DNA of 64,000 nucleotides from Pseudobdellovibrionaceae bacterium (GTDB lineage: Bacteria; Bdellovibrionota; Bdellovibrionia; Bdellovibrionales; Bdellovibrionaceae): positions 44,792 through 108,791 of the forward strand of contig CANFQX010000013.1 of assembly GCA_947449255.1 (NCBI GenBank), given 5' to 3'. This document shows positions 25,594 to 35,346 of this stretch, in pieces. The notes below the pieces were generated by a model. The model had not been told where the DNA came from and made no database searches. It was given only the letters and a program-made list of their open reading frames with translations. Every line of letters begins with the position of its first letter. Positions within the stretch are counted from its first letter, which is position 1. Position numbers and translations under genes: made by a program.

Positions 25594-26301
25594 ATGGAAC
25601 CTATTGGTTATATTGAGAGTTGTTTTAAAGATAAATTTGGGACTCCTCGTCAGCCCGGTCTAGTGAAAAAGGCCGTGGCGAGGCTGAGAATCCGCACTGA
25701 CTTGCAGCCTGCAGAAGCTTTGCAAGGGTTGGAGGGCTTTTCCCATATTTGGCTGATTTGGGTCTTTCACCAAAATAAAGTGGCTCGGTATCATTCTAAA
25801 GTTCATCCACCGCGTTTGGGTGGAAAAAGTATGGGGCTTTTTGCGACGCGGACTCCACATCGCCCCAATCCTATTGGGCTCTCGCTAGTTGAGTTGGTCC
25901 GAGTGGAAAAAGATGGAATACTTGTTTCAGGTGCGGATCTTGTGGATGGAACACCCATTTTGGACATCAAGCCCTATTTGCCTGAAATTGAGTCCAAACC
26001 GGAGGCTTTCACAGGATGGCCTGCTGAACTCAATAAACCAGAAATTACTGTTCAATTTACCGATAAATCTGAAAAAGCTTTGGCCTATTGGCAGGACAAA
26101 AATCCTGATAAATTCTTAAGAGAAATCATTGAAGAAACTTTAAAATTAGATCCTCGGCCCGTGGTGTATCGCGGTTATGAGTCTTCCGAATCACCATATC
26201 GGTCGACCCATGCAGTTCGTCTCTTTGATGGGGATATTCAATTTAAATTTGAAAATGCGTCGTTGGTTATTGTTACAGACATATTGATTTTGGCAGTTTG
26301 A
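25594..26301 (+). CDS. trmO: tRNA (N6-threonylcarbamoyladenosine37-N6) methyltransferase
   Basis: A 235-residue TrmO (TsaA/YaeB) protein, which uses S-adenosylmethionine to methylate t6A at position 37 of tRNAs reading ACY codons. The SAM-binding and family signature motifs are visible: IGYIES at the start, FSHIWLIWVFHQ, and LFATRTPHRPNPIGLSLVEL. The C-terminal domain with a VVYRGYES segment follows, as in full-length TrmO. The ATG begins immediately after an inverted repeat that could fold over the ribosome binding site, so translation may be influenced by it. No partner gene adjoins. Confidence 0.9.
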   Translation: MEPIGYIESCFKDKFGTPRQPGLVKKAVARLRIRTDLQPAEALQGLEGFSHIWLIWVFHQNKVARYHSKVHPPRLGGKSMGLFATRTPHRPNPIGLSLVELVRVEKDGILVSGADLVDGTPILDIKPYLPEIESKPEAFTGWPAELNKPEITVQFTDKSEKALAYWQDKNPDKFLREIIEETLKLDPRPVVYRGYESSESPYRSTHAVRLFDGDIQFKFENASLVIVTDILILAV

Positions 26302-26380
26302 TAATATTTTGGTTATTTCGAAGTCTTGCAGTTTCCCAATCCATTTGACCGCAAGACCCTGTTTGGTTGATATTTAGATA

Positions 26381-27166
26381 ATGACAAGAAAAAATTCATT
26401 TAAGTATGCACTGTTAGTCGGAGTCTCTGTTGTTGGTTTATATTTGGTTATGTCAAACCAACCCCAAAAAACACTTCCGGATATTTCTCCCGAATTGCCA
26501 GATCCTAACATTGCAATGAACCGCTCTGAGGGTAAAAAAATTCCTAATTTAAAAGGAAAAACAAGCAGAATGGAAGCCCCAGCTGCGGACTTCAATTCGG
26601 GTTCCACTGGTTTTTTACCAACCAAGATGGAAGATCCGAAGCTTTTTGAAGCTATCCAGAAAAACATCAAAGAAATGTCAACTTGCCTAAATATGAAGAT
26701 CGGGCCATTCACCGAGCATGATGAGATGAATTTGCATACTCTTGTAAATGTCATGTCTCCAGATCTTGGTGATGTTGTCGGTTCAAAAGAAGACTGGACT
26801 GTCACTGACATTAAAACCAGTGCAGGAGAGACACGCCGCATTTTTGTTCAAGTGAGTGATGAGAGACAGGATCATCCCATACGGACTTTAAAATATTTTA
26901 TCATGAGCCTTCATGGGCAAAAAGAAATTCCATTATCAAGCGAGCAGATGAAAAATCCAAGTGACACCGTGATTGGAAGTTTGGAAGCAGATGGTCAATT
27001 GATTGGTAAAAGTAATGCTCAAAGAATTTATTTCCAAAACGGAGATGATCTGAGTGTCGTGGTTCGAGATGGTCGTATTTACGGATTTGAGCTTGCACAT
27101 GATCAAAAAACTTTTAAATGCACTGAATTTGATTCTTCCGGAAAAATGAATTGCAGCTGCAAATAG
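26381..27166 (+). CDS. Membrane-anchored or secreted protein of unknown function
   Basis: A 261-residue protein with an N-terminal hydrophobic helix (about 8-28) after a short basic start, so it is exported or anchored. The following low-complexity linker (about 30-80) leads to a folded domain holding three Cys in pairs (STCLNMK near 106; FKCTEF and CSCK at the end), which could form disulfides in the periplasm. I do not recognise the family. It sits 80 bases after trmO and before the porin on the same strand. ATG is chosen although its ribosome binding site is weak. Confidence 0.65.
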   Translation: MTRKNSFKYALLVGVSVVGLYLVMSNQPQKTLPDISPELPDPNIAMNRSEGKKIPNLKGKTSRMEAPAADFNSGSTGFLPTKMEDPKLFEAIQKNIKEMSTCLNMKIGPFTEHDEMNLHTLVNVMSPDLGDVVGSKEDWTVTDIKTSAGETRRIFVQVSDERQDHPIRTLKYFIMSLHGQKEIPLSSEQMKNPSDTVIGSLEADGQLIGKSNAQRIYFQNGDDLSVVVRDGRIYGFELAHDQKTFKCTEFDSSGKMNCSCK

Positions 27167-27388
27167 AAAGCTGCAATTCGTGGTCGCTCTCTTTTTTTTA
27201 GGAGCCAACGAATTGCCTTTATTTTTTCTAAGTTTTGTCTTTGTTAGATTTCTATTTTGACATAGTGAACATGAAGTCCTTTTAAGGAAACAATTTTCAT
27301 ATTGATCCTTTGTCGTATAAAAAGAGATGATATTTCACGGTTCAATAAGAAATAGGAATCTAAAAAGATTTAAACAAGGATGAAGATT

Positions 27389-28471
27389 ATGAAGTTGTTT
27401 TTAATGGCCCTATTGTCCACTTCTCTGCTGGCATCTGCAGCGTTTGCTGGAAGTATCAGTCTTGATACTCGCTTTGACTTTCAAAATGTAGATTTCAATG
27501 ATGCAGGGGTGACTGGCGCAAATGCCGACAACAGTCGATTGTATTTCAGAGTGGGGCGCTTGGACTATCAAGGTAAATTGTCTGAGGATGTCACTTTCCG
27601 TTTAAGATATGCATTCACTAGCTTTGGAGCAAACAATGTTCGTGATAATGCAGCAGATGCCGTTCAGTTTGCAGCAATCACTCAAAAATTATTTAATGGA
27701 TTGAGCCTGACTCTTGGTAAATTCAATCCAGAGATGGGTGGATATGAGGGGATCACTTCGGGCTCTGACATGTATCTGCAGTCAGAGTACTTCACTCATA
27801 AATTTGGAAACAATTCATTGGGTTCAAGCACCTATGGCGTGGGCGATAAGCATCTTTATATGACTGGTCTTAGACTTGACTATGCTTTTATGGATCAAAC
27901 TTTGACGGGTATGATTTTGGATCCAATCCCAGATCAAGCTGTTGGAGCGACAGGAAATGCCTCAAATCAAAAAATGTGGGGATTTCTATATAAAGGTTCA
28001 TTTATGGATAAAACCTTGGGTGTGATGGCGAGCTATCATTTAACTCCCGGAGCAGGAAATGCTTTCAGCGGAGACGATAAAACCTCGTTCAGCACTGTTG
28101 GACTGAAATGGACCTCAAGCCCGGTTCTAGTTTCTTTAGATTATAATATGGAATCGGCTGACTTCACTCCGGTAGCTGGAACTTCAAGAACAGACAAAAT
28201 GACAACGATCATTGCAAAAGTAGCCTACACAGGTTTCGAACAATGGACACCACGTCTTGAATACCACACGACAAAAGAAGATTTCTCAACCAACTCAAAC
28301 ACCTTCACAGGTATGGGCGCAGTTGCTGAGTACAAACCAATCAAAGAAAACAATTTCCGCTACCATGTTGCCTACAATTCAATCACGGCAACAGGTTCAA
28401 GCTATGCCCAAGATCAAACCAGAACCGAGATCCTAGTAGGCACAAGAATGCTAGCCGATTTCTTGAAGTAA
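27389..28471 (+). CDS. Outer-membrane porin
   Basis: A 360-residue outer membrane protein. After a signal peptide (about 1-20, ending AAFAG), the sequence alternates amphipathic strands rich in aromatic and Gly residues (RLYFRVGRLDYQGKLSED, VTFRLRYAFTSFG, ITQKLFNGLSLTLGKF). It resembles the phosphate-selective or OprP/O-type porins of deltaproteobacteria and Bdellovibrio. The final residue is Lys, not the usual Phe. ATG at 27389 is chosen because AAGGA lies 8 bases upstream; an ATG three codons earlier has no space for a binding site. High predicted expression is likely but unmeasured. Confidence 0.85.
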   Translation: MKLFLMALLSTSLLASAAFAGSISLDTRFDFQNVDFNDAGVTGANADNSRLYFRVGRLDYQGKLSEDVTFRLRYAFTSFGANNVRDNAADAVQFAAITQKLFNGLSLTLGKFNPEMGGYEGITSGSDMYLQSEYFTHKFGNNSLGSSTYGVGDKHLYMTGLRLDYAFMDQTLTGMILDPIPDQAVGATGNASNQKMWGFLYKGSFMDKTLGVMASYHLTPGAGNAFSGDDKTSFSTVGLKWTSSPVLVSLDYNMESADFTPVAGTSRTDKMTTIIAKVAYTGFEQWTPRLEYHTTKEDFSTNSNTFTGMGAVAEYKPIKENNFRYHVAYNSITATGSSYAQDQTRTEILVGTRMLADFLK

Positions 28472-28506
28472 AAGGTAGCGCCGTACCTTTTTGCCACTCG
28501 TTGCAT
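28471..28506 (-). repeat. Palindromic repeat, copy 2, inverted relative to copy 1
   Basis: Read on the minus strand, this 36-base element matches copy 1 (25560-25593) over the flank, CAAAAAGGTACGGCG core and TACCTT, with a one-base insertion (GCTACC versus GTACC) that disturbs the symmetry of the hairpin. It begins at the last base of the porin stop codon. Confidence 0.7.
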
Positions 28507-28562
28507 TATAAATTTAGATAAAAATGTAACATGAAATCAAACTGACCAAATTCAAAACACCG

Positions 28563-28589
28563 ATGAGGGGGAGCTGCGCTCTCCCTCAT
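28563..28589 (+). terminator. Terminator-like hairpin after porin
   Basis: A 12-bp stem (ATGAGGGGGAGC with GCTCTCCCTCAT, one G-U pair) with loop TGC follows the porin by about 90 bases. No long U-tract follows, only TTTG, so termination strength is uncertain. Confidence 0.55.
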
Positions 28590-28747
28590 TTGTATGACGC
28601 ACCACCAATAAGAAAACTAGACCCTAAAAAATTAAATCAGCACTGAATAAAATCATAAAGAGTGGCAGGCTCAGTTTGAATCTGCTAATCTTTAAGGGTT
28701 CAAAATATTCATAATTGGTGTGATTAAACCTTTAGGGGCCTATTTAA

Positions 28748-31453
28748 ATGTCAGAAAATAATAATTCACAGAATACAGCGACTCATTTGTCCGATCGATA
28801 CAATCCAGCTGATGTTGAAAATAGAACCTATCAGTGGTGGGAAGATTCAGGTTTTTTTAAGGCTCAAGATCAGTCAACAAAACCGCCATTTTCAATTATC
28901 TTGCCGCCGCCTAATGTAACGGGTTTTTTGCATATGGGCCATGCACTTGATCATACGATACAAGATATGCTGATTCGCTGGAAAAGAATGAGTGGTTTTA
29001 ATGCCATGTGGTTGCCAGGCACTGATCACGCTGGAATTGCTACTCAATCGGTAGTTGAAAAAGAACTTAGAAAAGAAAATATAACCCGCCATGAGTTAGG
29101 TCGCGAAAAATTTGTCGATAAAATCTGGGAATGGAAGCACACCTATGGGGATCGAATATACTCACAAATGCGACGATTGGGTGATTCCTGTGATTGGGAC
29201 CGCGCAACTTTCACCTTAGACGAAGGGGTTTCTAAATCAGTTCGAAAGGTTTTCGTAAGTCTTCATAAAAAGGGTCTGATCTATAGAGGCAAAAGATTGG
29301 TCAACTGGTCGGGTCCACTGGAAACTGCAATTTCAGATCTTGAGGTTGAGCACAAGCAAATTAAAGGCACACTTTTTCATATAAACTATCCCTTAGAGGA
29401 TGGTTCAGGATTTTTAACAGTTGCAACGACAAGACCAGAAACCTTGTTAGGTGACACGGCAGTTGCAGTGAATCCAGAAGACGATCGCTATCGACATTTA
29501 GTAGGAAAAAATGTCATTCTTCCACTCATCAATCGCAAAGTTAAAATCATTGCTGACACTTACGTTGATAAAGAATTTGGATCTGGCGTTGTAAAAATAA
29601 CGCCAGCCCATGACTTCAATGACTATAAAGTCGGCAAGACTCATAACTTGGAATTTATCAATCTTCTGACCAAGAAAGCAGAAATGAATGAGAACGCTGG
29701 TGTTTACGCTGGCCTCAAAGTTCAAGAAGCTCGAAAGCGAATAATAGAAGATCTTAAAGAGCAGAACCTGCTTGTGAAAGAAGAACCACATGTCCATTCT
29801 GTCGGACATTGCTCTCGTTCAGGTGCAGTTGTGGAACCCTTTTTATCAGAGCAATGGTTTGTGAAAATGGACCAATTAGCGACTCCTGCAAAAAGGGTTG
29901 TGGAAAATGGAACAATTCGCTTTGAGCCTGAATCATGGACAAAAGTTTATTTGCATTGGCTGAATAACATTGAGGACTGGTGTATTTCTCGTCAGTTGTG
30001 GTGGGGACATCGAATTCCCGTATGGTATTGCGCTAAATGTGAACATCATACAGTCAGTGAATCGGATGTTTCAGCTTGTGAAAAATGTGGCAGTACCAAT
30101 TTAAAACAAGATGAAGATGTTTTAGACACCTGGTTTAGTTCTGCGCTTTGGCCATTTTCAACAATGGGGTGGCCTAAGGACAGTGAAACTTTAAAGACCT
30201 TTTATCCTACAAATTATTTAGTGACTGGGCATGACATCATTTTCTTCTGGGTAGCTAGAATGATTATGATGGGCTTAGAATTTAAACGAGATGTTCCATT
30301 TCGCACAGTCTACATTCATGGACTGGTTCGAGATTCTCAGGGACGTAAAATGTCTAAGTCATTGGGCAACTCCATCGATCCAGTTGAAATGATAGAAAAA
30401 TATGGTGCCGACGCCTTACGTTTTACATTTGTGGCGCATTTGTATTCTGGCAAAGATTTAAAATTCAGTGAACAGCGACTTGAGGGTTATCGCAACTTCA
30501 TGAATAAGATTTGGAATGCAGCACGATTTGCTTTGAGCAATCTGGCTGATTTTAAAGCCCCTGTCGAGGGTATTAAAGCATTGCCAAACATAGCTAATAT
30601 CAGTGTGTTTGACCAATGGATTTTGACGAAACTTGGTGAGGTGATGAAAGCAGTTGATGAAGCGATGGAGTCTGAAAGATTTTCTGAGGCAGCAAATGCC
30701 CTTTATCATTTCATTTGGAATGAATTTTGCGATTGGTATATTGAGTTTACGAAGCCAATTTTAAATGGAGTTAATGCTGCAGAAAAAGCGGCAACTCAGC
30801 TGGTTATTGCGCAAATTCTAAATCGGATCACAAGATTGCTTCATCCATTTACGCCTTTCATTTCTGAGGAAATTTACCAGAAGCTTCCAATCAATGGTCA
30901 AGCCTGTATCATGGATCAATATCCGATGGTGATCAACGATAAGGACCTCCTTGCGTTAGGCTCTCAACAATCTGCTTTTGAAATTGATTTGGTCAAAGAA
31001 GTGATCACAGCTATTCGTAACATTAGGGGCGAAAATCGCATCAGTCCGGCTGTCAAATTGAATGTCCGACTTGGCGTAAATAATGATCAAGTTCAAAAGA
31101 TTCTTGGCAATAATCGCAATGCTTTGATTGTTATGGGTCGCCTTGAAAATATCGAAATTGGTGAAGCTGGCAATCTGATGAAATGTGCCGTTAGTACTGC
31201 CATTGTTAAAGACGCTGAAGTAAAAGTCATTATTCCACTTGAGGGCTTGGTTGATTTCGATGAGGAACTTAAGCGAATCAATAAAACTATAGAAAAATTA
31301 ACAAAAGATATCAGCATGTTGAACGCAAAATTATCAAATGAAAAGTTTGTGGCAAACGCTGACGAAGATGTGATAGCTGCCGATCGAATTCTGCTTGCCC
31401 AAGCTAAAGTTCAAATTGAAACTTTACGGGATGCATTGACTCGATTTCAGTAA
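28748..31453 (+). CDS. valS: Valyl-tRNA synthetase
   Basis: A 901-residue class I aminoacyl-tRNA synthetase that charges tRNA-Val. Visible landmarks are the HIGH-type motif HMGH (62-65), the ATTRPETLLGDTAVAV editing-domain opening, a Cys4 zinc cluster (CAKC and CEKC near residues 430-450), the KMSKS loop (GRKMSKSLGNS) and a C-terminal coiled coil with LKRINKTIEKLTKDISML. Length matches the family (about 880-950). The gene stands alone with a 280-base upstream gap and no T-box or attenuator recognised. Confident. Confidence 0.97.
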   Translation: MSENNNSQNTATHLSDRYNPADVENRTYQWWEDSGFFKAQDQSTKPPFSIILPPPNVTGFLHMGHALDHTIQDMLIRWKRMSGFNAMWLPGTDHAGIATQSVVEKELRKENITRHELGREKFVDKIWEWKHTYGDRIYSQMRRLGDSCDWDRATFTLDEGVSKSVRKVFVSLHKKGLIYRGKRLVNWSGPLETAISDLEVEHKQIKGTLFHINYPLEDGSGFLTVATTRPETLLGDTAVAVNPEDDRYRHLVGKNVILPLINRKVKIIADTYVDKEFGSGVVKITPAHDFNDYKVGKTHNLEFINLLTKKAEMNENAGVYAGLKVQEARKRIIEDLKEQNLLVKEEPHVHSVGHCSRSGAVVEPFLSEQWFVKMDQLATPAKRVVENGTIRFEPESWTKVYLHWLNNIEDWCISRQLWWGHRIPVWYCAKCEHHTVSESDVSACEKCGSTNLKQDEDVLDTWFSSALWPFSTMGWPKDSETLKTFYPTNYLVTGHDIIFFWVARMIMMGLEFKRDVPFRTVYIHGLVRDSQGRKMSKSLGNSIDPVEMIEKYGADALRFTFVAHLYSGKDLKFSEQRLEGYRNFMNKIWNAARFALSNLADFKAPVEGIKALPNIANISVFDQWILTKLGEVMKAVDEAMESERFSEAANALYHFIWNEFCDWYIEFTKPILNGVNAAEKAATQLVIAQILNRITRLLHPFTPFISEEIYQKLPINGQACIMDQYPMVINDKDLLALGSQQSAFEIDLVKEVITAIRNIRGENRISPAVKLNVRLGVNNDQVQKILGNNRNALIVMGRLENIEIGEAGNLMKCAVSTAIVKDAEVKVIIPLEGLVDFDEELKRINKTIEKLTKDISMLNAKLSNEKFVANADEDVIAADRILLAQAKVQIETLRDALTRFQ

Positions 31454-31462
31454 AACTGAGTT

Positions 31463-31500
31463 CTAAGTTAAGGGTTGTTTTAAGAAAATCATTAACTTAG
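31463..31500. terminator. Inverted repeat after valS
   Basis: CTAAGTTAA (31463-31471) and TTAACTTAG (31492-31500) form a 9-bp perfect inverted repeat 10 bases after the valS stop, with a TTGTTTT-rich loop. A terminator or small regulatory site is plausible; neither U-run nor known consensus confirms it. Confidence 0.4.
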
Positions 31501-31535
31501 GGCTCTAATCTTGTTCAAGTGAAAGTGGGAGAGAG

Positions 31536-32444
31536 ATGTTGCACTTAAATTTTACAGAAAAAAAAGCTAGCAAAATCTTTAATATTCTTCTGCTAATTTT
31601 TATTCTTAATGCATGTGTATCTGAGACTCCAAAAACAGAACCAAAGCAATCGACAGTAATAATAAGTGAAGAGCCCACTTTCAAAATTAAATTCAAGGAT
31701 GGTGTCAATTCTTGGACAAAACAAGAGTTATTAAACTTGCCACAGCTTAGGAAAATTGAAATTGAAAAAGATCCATTCTTTGCAGGAAGCAAAGTAAGTT
31801 ATTTGGCCGTGCCGCTGGCGGATCTTTTTGGTGGAGTTTTAACAGCGGAGGGCACCAGTATTTTGTTTTCTTGTCTTGACGGTTTCTCGGCACCCATAGA
31901 TGCGAAACGTTTGCTCAACAGGGATCCAAAAGGAGCCATAGCCTATCTGGCGATTGGCCAAATAGATAAAGAGTGGACCTTGGGTAAATCTAAAGAAAAA
32001 AATCCAGGGCCTTTTTATTTGGTATGGCTGAATCCGGAAAAATCCCATATTGGTTCTGAGGAGTGGCCCTATGCGCTTGCGGGATTTGAATTGCGATCTT
32101 CCATAGAAACCGAGTTTCCGCTGATCACTCCAGATAAAAATTTGAGGCCTAAAAATCAGGTTTATCTAGGCTACAAGCTTTTCGTTAAAAGTTGTTTTGC
32201 TTGCCACACCTTGAACGGTGATGGGCACTCTCAGATGGGGCCAGATCTCAATATACCTTATAATCCCACTGAGTACTTTGAGACAAAATGGCTTGAGAAG
32301 TTAGTGCGTAATCCCCAAAATCTGCGATTTTGGCCTCAAGGCAAAATGCATGGGCTAGATCAAACAGCACTTTCAGATAAAGAACTGAAATCAATAATAG
32401 AATATTTAAAATATATGTCTCATCGCAAAGTGAAAAAAATCTAA
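31536..32444 (+). CDS. Lipoprotein with oxidoreductase-like domain and C-terminal cytochrome c domain
   Basis: A 302-residue lipoprotein. Signal with lipobox LNAC (Cys near residue 27). Residues about 50-190 resemble a molybdopterin-type oxidoreductase domain without cofactor-binding residues that I can identify (VPLADLFGG, LDGFSAPID). A CxxCH haem motif (CFACHTLNGDG) lies near residue 225, with GPDLN and KMHGL (a candidate axial Met) following. It is therefore a c-type cytochrome, probably outer or inner membrane anchored, in an electron transfer role. The partner is unknown. The gene follows valS by about 80 bases. Confidence 0.78.
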   Translation: MLHLNFTEKKASKIFNILLLIFILNACVSETPKTEPKQSTVIISEEPTFKIKFKDGVNSWTKQELLNLPQLRKIEIEKDPFFAGSKVSYLAVPLADLFGGVLTAEGTSILFSCLDGFSAPIDAKRLLNRDPKGAIAYLAIGQIDKEWTLGKSKEKNPGPFYLVWLNPEKSHIGSEEWPYALAGFELRSSIETEFPLITPDKNLRPKNQVYLGYKLFVKSCFACHTLNGDGHSQMGPDLNIPYNPTEYFETKWLEKLVRNPQNLRFWPQGKMHGLDQTALSDKELKSIIEYLKYMSHRKVKKI

Positions 32445-32493
32445 CGTTTCTCGTTATGGACTTTTATTTCAATTAAGTTAAAAAGCCTAACTT

Positions 32494-34134
32494 CTAAGAT
32501 CCAAGCTCATTTCGTTCTTTAACCAAGCCATTAAGTCCACCTTTAATGTAGTGGGCATTGATAAAGCCTGAAGCCTCAAGCGCTTTAGCAATCTGCATGG
32601 CCTCAGATCCATCCTGATCTAGAATCACGATTGCAAAATGAAGCGGAATATTTTTGGCTTGAATCTGTTGTAAAAAATTTTGCTTGGTACAATTGACGGT
32701 GCAGTTCGCAATATGTTGAGCTTCGATACTGTTATACCAAGTCCCAATATCGACACCCAAATTGAGCAATATAAACTGAACACGACCTCGAATGAGATTG
32801 TCCAATTGGAAAAAACCAAGTTGAGCAATATCAATGGTGCTCTCTTTAAAGTTTTCGAGGACAGCTTTAGTTTTTTCAGCATGAGTTGGTTTTAAAATTG
32901 TTTCCTTGCCTGATGCTGCTTTTGATTTTGCAAGTTCAGGAATTAATTTGTAGTTCACCAAGACAATCAACAGACCTGAAAAGGCAAGCATTCCAGAAAC
33001 CCAAAATGGTGCGGTGTAAGCGACAGCACCATAAAGAAATCCGCCGAGCGCAGGACCCAGGATGCGACCTAAAGATGCCATGCTTTGAGTGACACCCATT
33101 GCCGCCCCTTGTTCGTCAGCATCAGTTAATAAGCTGATGCTTCCTAGCGTAGATGGGTTTGAAAGGCCGGTTCCAATCGACAACAAAGTCATTGTGATGG
33201 CCATTGCAGGAATCGAATTTGCTAAAGCAATACCAGTTAGACCCATAGTTAATAATAAAAGTCCCAACCGTAAAACTTTACGCTCACCCCAGACAGGGAG
33301 CAATCGCCGTACAATAAGTCCCTGAGTCAGCACCATGATTACGCCAATATAGGAAAAACCAAAGCTAACCTGTTTGATATTCCATTGAAACTTTTCGCCC
33401 ATAAATAAAATGAGGGTCGCTTCCATCCCCGACATCGCAAGAGAGGAAAGTAAAAAAACAGCCATCAGCTGTCCCACTGTTTTTTGTTTAAAATATTTAA
33501 GTATCAATGAAAGACGTTTTAGTTTTTCAGGTTTTTTATTTTTTTCTATGAGCGATTCTTTGAGGTACTTCAGGCCAAATAAGAAATTAATGAAGCAAAG
33601 ACCAGCTACACACATAAATGCAAAGGAAGTTCCAAAATGTTGTGCAGGATTGATGCTGTGACCCCATACAGCCAGGCCACCGCCCAGTGCTGGTCCAACG
33701 ACGAAGCCAAGACCGAAAGCGACACCAATCAGCGCCATTCCTTTGGAGCGTTCATTTTTAGGTGTTATATCAGAGATATAAGCCGATGCCGTCGAAATGC
33801 TTGCGCCAAAAAAGCCAGCCAGGATTCTAGCGACGAAAAGCCACTCAAGACTGCGCGCCCATGCAAACATAAAATAAGAAAGACCTTCACAAAGTAAACA
33901 GAAAAGTAAAACAGGGCGCCGACCCAAGCGATCACTGAGCTTTCCCCAAAAAGGGGAAAACAAAAACTGCATAGCTGAGTAGACTGACATTAAAAGTCCA
34001 GATTGTAGTGCTGTGGCTCCAAAATCCCGTCCAAGCATAGGAATAATTGGAATTACTACACCAAAGCCCACTAAGTAGAGAAAAACTGTAAAAAATATGA
34101 TGGCAAGTTGAGATTTATTTGATGTCATAGTCAT
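32494..34134 (-). CDS. MFS efflux transporter fused to a degenerate rhodanese domain
   Basis: A 546-residue protein. Residues 1-400 form a 12-helix major facilitator of the TetA/multidrug branch (FSPFWGKLSDRLGRRPVLL between helices 2 and 3; SGLLMSVYSAMQF). Residues about 410-546 are a rhodanese-like domain on the cytoplasmic side, ending in the typical YIKGGLNGL. The catalytic Cys position is occupied by DQDGSEA, so sulphur transfer is unlikely and a binding role is inferred. MFS-rhodanese fusions are unusual; the junction is in frame and uninterrupted, so the fusion looks genuine. Substrate unknown. The gene is divergent from 34158. Confidence 0.85.
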   Translation of the reverse strand: MTMTSNKSQLAIIFFTVFLYLVGFGVVIPIIPMLGRDFGATALQSGLLMSVYSAMQFLFSPFWGKLSDRLGRRPVLLFCLLCEGLSYFMFAWARSLEWLFVARILAGFFGASISTASAYISDITPKNERSKGMALIGVAFGLGFVVGPALGGGLAVWGHSINPAQHFGTSFAFMCVAGLCFINFLFGLKYLKESLIEKNKKPEKLKRLSLILKYFKQKTVGQLMAVFLLSSLAMSGMEATLILFMGEKFQWNIKQVSFGFSYIGVIMVLTQGLIVRRLLPVWGERKVLRLGLLLLTMGLTGIALANSIPAMAITMTLLSIGTGLSNPSTLGSISLLTDADEQGAAMGVTQSMASLGRILGPALGGFLYGAVAYTAPFWVSGMLAFSGLLIVLVNYKLIPELAKSKAASGKETILKPTHAEKTKAVLENFKESTIDIAQLGFFQLDNLIRGRVQFILLNLGVDIGTWYNSIEAQHIANCTVNCTKQNFLQQIQAKNIPLHFAIVILDQDGSEAMQIAKALEASGFINAHYIKGGLNGLVKERNELGS

Positions 34135-34157
34135 AGACTACTTAATATTAGGAACTT

Positions 34158-35333
34158 ATGAAAATAGCAATGAATCTTCAACGTTTGACCTTTGTCTTGT
34201 CTGTCTTAGTTGGTATTTCAATTGGTGGAGTTGTTTTCTCTCCCAGCGAGGCTCTTGCTTTTGACAACTATAAGGAATTTAAAAGAGATCATTTAGATTT
34301 TCAAGTTGGAGGTAATTACTTCTACACCAATGCAAATTATATCGACATGGGCACAGGCACAACAAGCCTACCCACTGATAATCATTTCAAACTGATCGAT
34401 GCAAAACTAGAAAGTCGATATATTGTGAATGATATGTCTTTTTTTGCCATGGGAGCTTTTAGCAGTGCTGAAAGTAAGGACGCCTTTTTAACTCGCTCGA
34501 ATGGCTCTTTAAGTCAGGTCCTTTTAGGAGTTGATTTTGTAATGTTTGATCACATTCTTCAAGTCATCCCAGAGCTTTCTGTTCTGATCCCATTTAATGG
34601 CGTAACACCAAGCTCAGATAAAGTTTTAATTTCCGAAGGTGTTTATCAAGTCAATACAAGAGTGAATATCCAAAAGGAGCTGGGTCGATTTAGAGGCTAT
34701 TCTTGGATTGGATTTAACTATCGAAGTGATGATAGGTCCTATTTGCTCCCTTGGGGTGTTGGATTAGCGGCCAACCTTAGATCTTTCAAATTTGGTGGAG
34801 AAATTTTTGGTACACAGAGTGTGACGAATGATAAAGCTTCTGATTTTTTTTCAAAAGCAGGTCGCCAAGCTACGGTAACGGCTATTGATGCGGGCTCTTA
34901 TTTATTTTATTATCCAAATCCATCTGTCGTTGATTCGTCAGTTTATGCTGCTTGGAATGTAACTCCTGCTCTTCAAATTCAAATAAATGGTGGTATGACC
35001 TTGGCTGGCGAAAATACAGCTGCCGGTTATCATGTGGGCACCTTTATTAGGTACTCTTTTGATTTAAATAAATTGGCACAGCCAGCTGAAAAATTTGAAC
35101 CAGTCCATAATGAAGTTCCAACCGGGAAGTCCAGTTTGCATCTTCAGTCTAATGATTCTGAGCTGAGCTCGGAGAAAAAATTGACTCACTTCCGTGAGGA
35201 AACTAATGACGGCGTAAATCAAGGCCTTTTCAAAGCACAGCCCACTAAAAAAATAAAAGCGGTTGATGAGGACTTGCAGAAACAAATGGACAGCACTGAA
35301 ATTCAAATCGAGTTGAAGAAAAAAACTAAGTAG
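34158..35333 (+). CDS. Predicted outer-membrane beta-barrel protein, unknown
   Basis: A 391-residue protein with a signal peptide ending near ALAFD. The body alternates strands with aromatic girdles (HLDFQVGGNYFYTNANYIDMG, LGVDFVMFDHILQVIPELSVLIPF), as expected for an outer-membrane barrel, up to about residue 300 (FIRYSFDL). The last 90 residues are hydrophilic and Lys/Glu rich and form a separate periplasmic or disordered tail. I recognise no named family. It is divergent from the MFS gene with only about 23 bases between, so they share a promoter region. The function is unknown. Confidence 0.65.
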   Translation: MKIAMNLQRLTFVLSVLVGISIGGVVFSPSEALAFDNYKEFKRDHLDFQVGGNYFYTNANYIDMGTGTTSLPTDNHFKLIDAKLESRYIVNDMSFFAMGAFSSAESKDAFLTRSNGSLSQVLLGVDFVMFDHILQVIPELSVLIPFNGVTPSSDKVLISEGVYQVNTRVNIQKELGRFRGYSWIGFNYRSDDRSYLLPWGVGLAANLRSFKFGGEIFGTQSVTNDKASDFFSKAGRQATVTAIDAGSYLFYYPNPSVVDSSVYAAWNVTPALQIQINGGMTLAGENTAAGYHVGTFIRYSFDLNKLAQPAEKFEPVHNEVPTGKSSLHLQSNDSELSSEKKLTHFREETNDGVNQGLFKAQPTKKIKAVDEDLQKQMDSTEIQIELKKKTK

Positions 35334-35346
35334 AAATATTGAGTTC

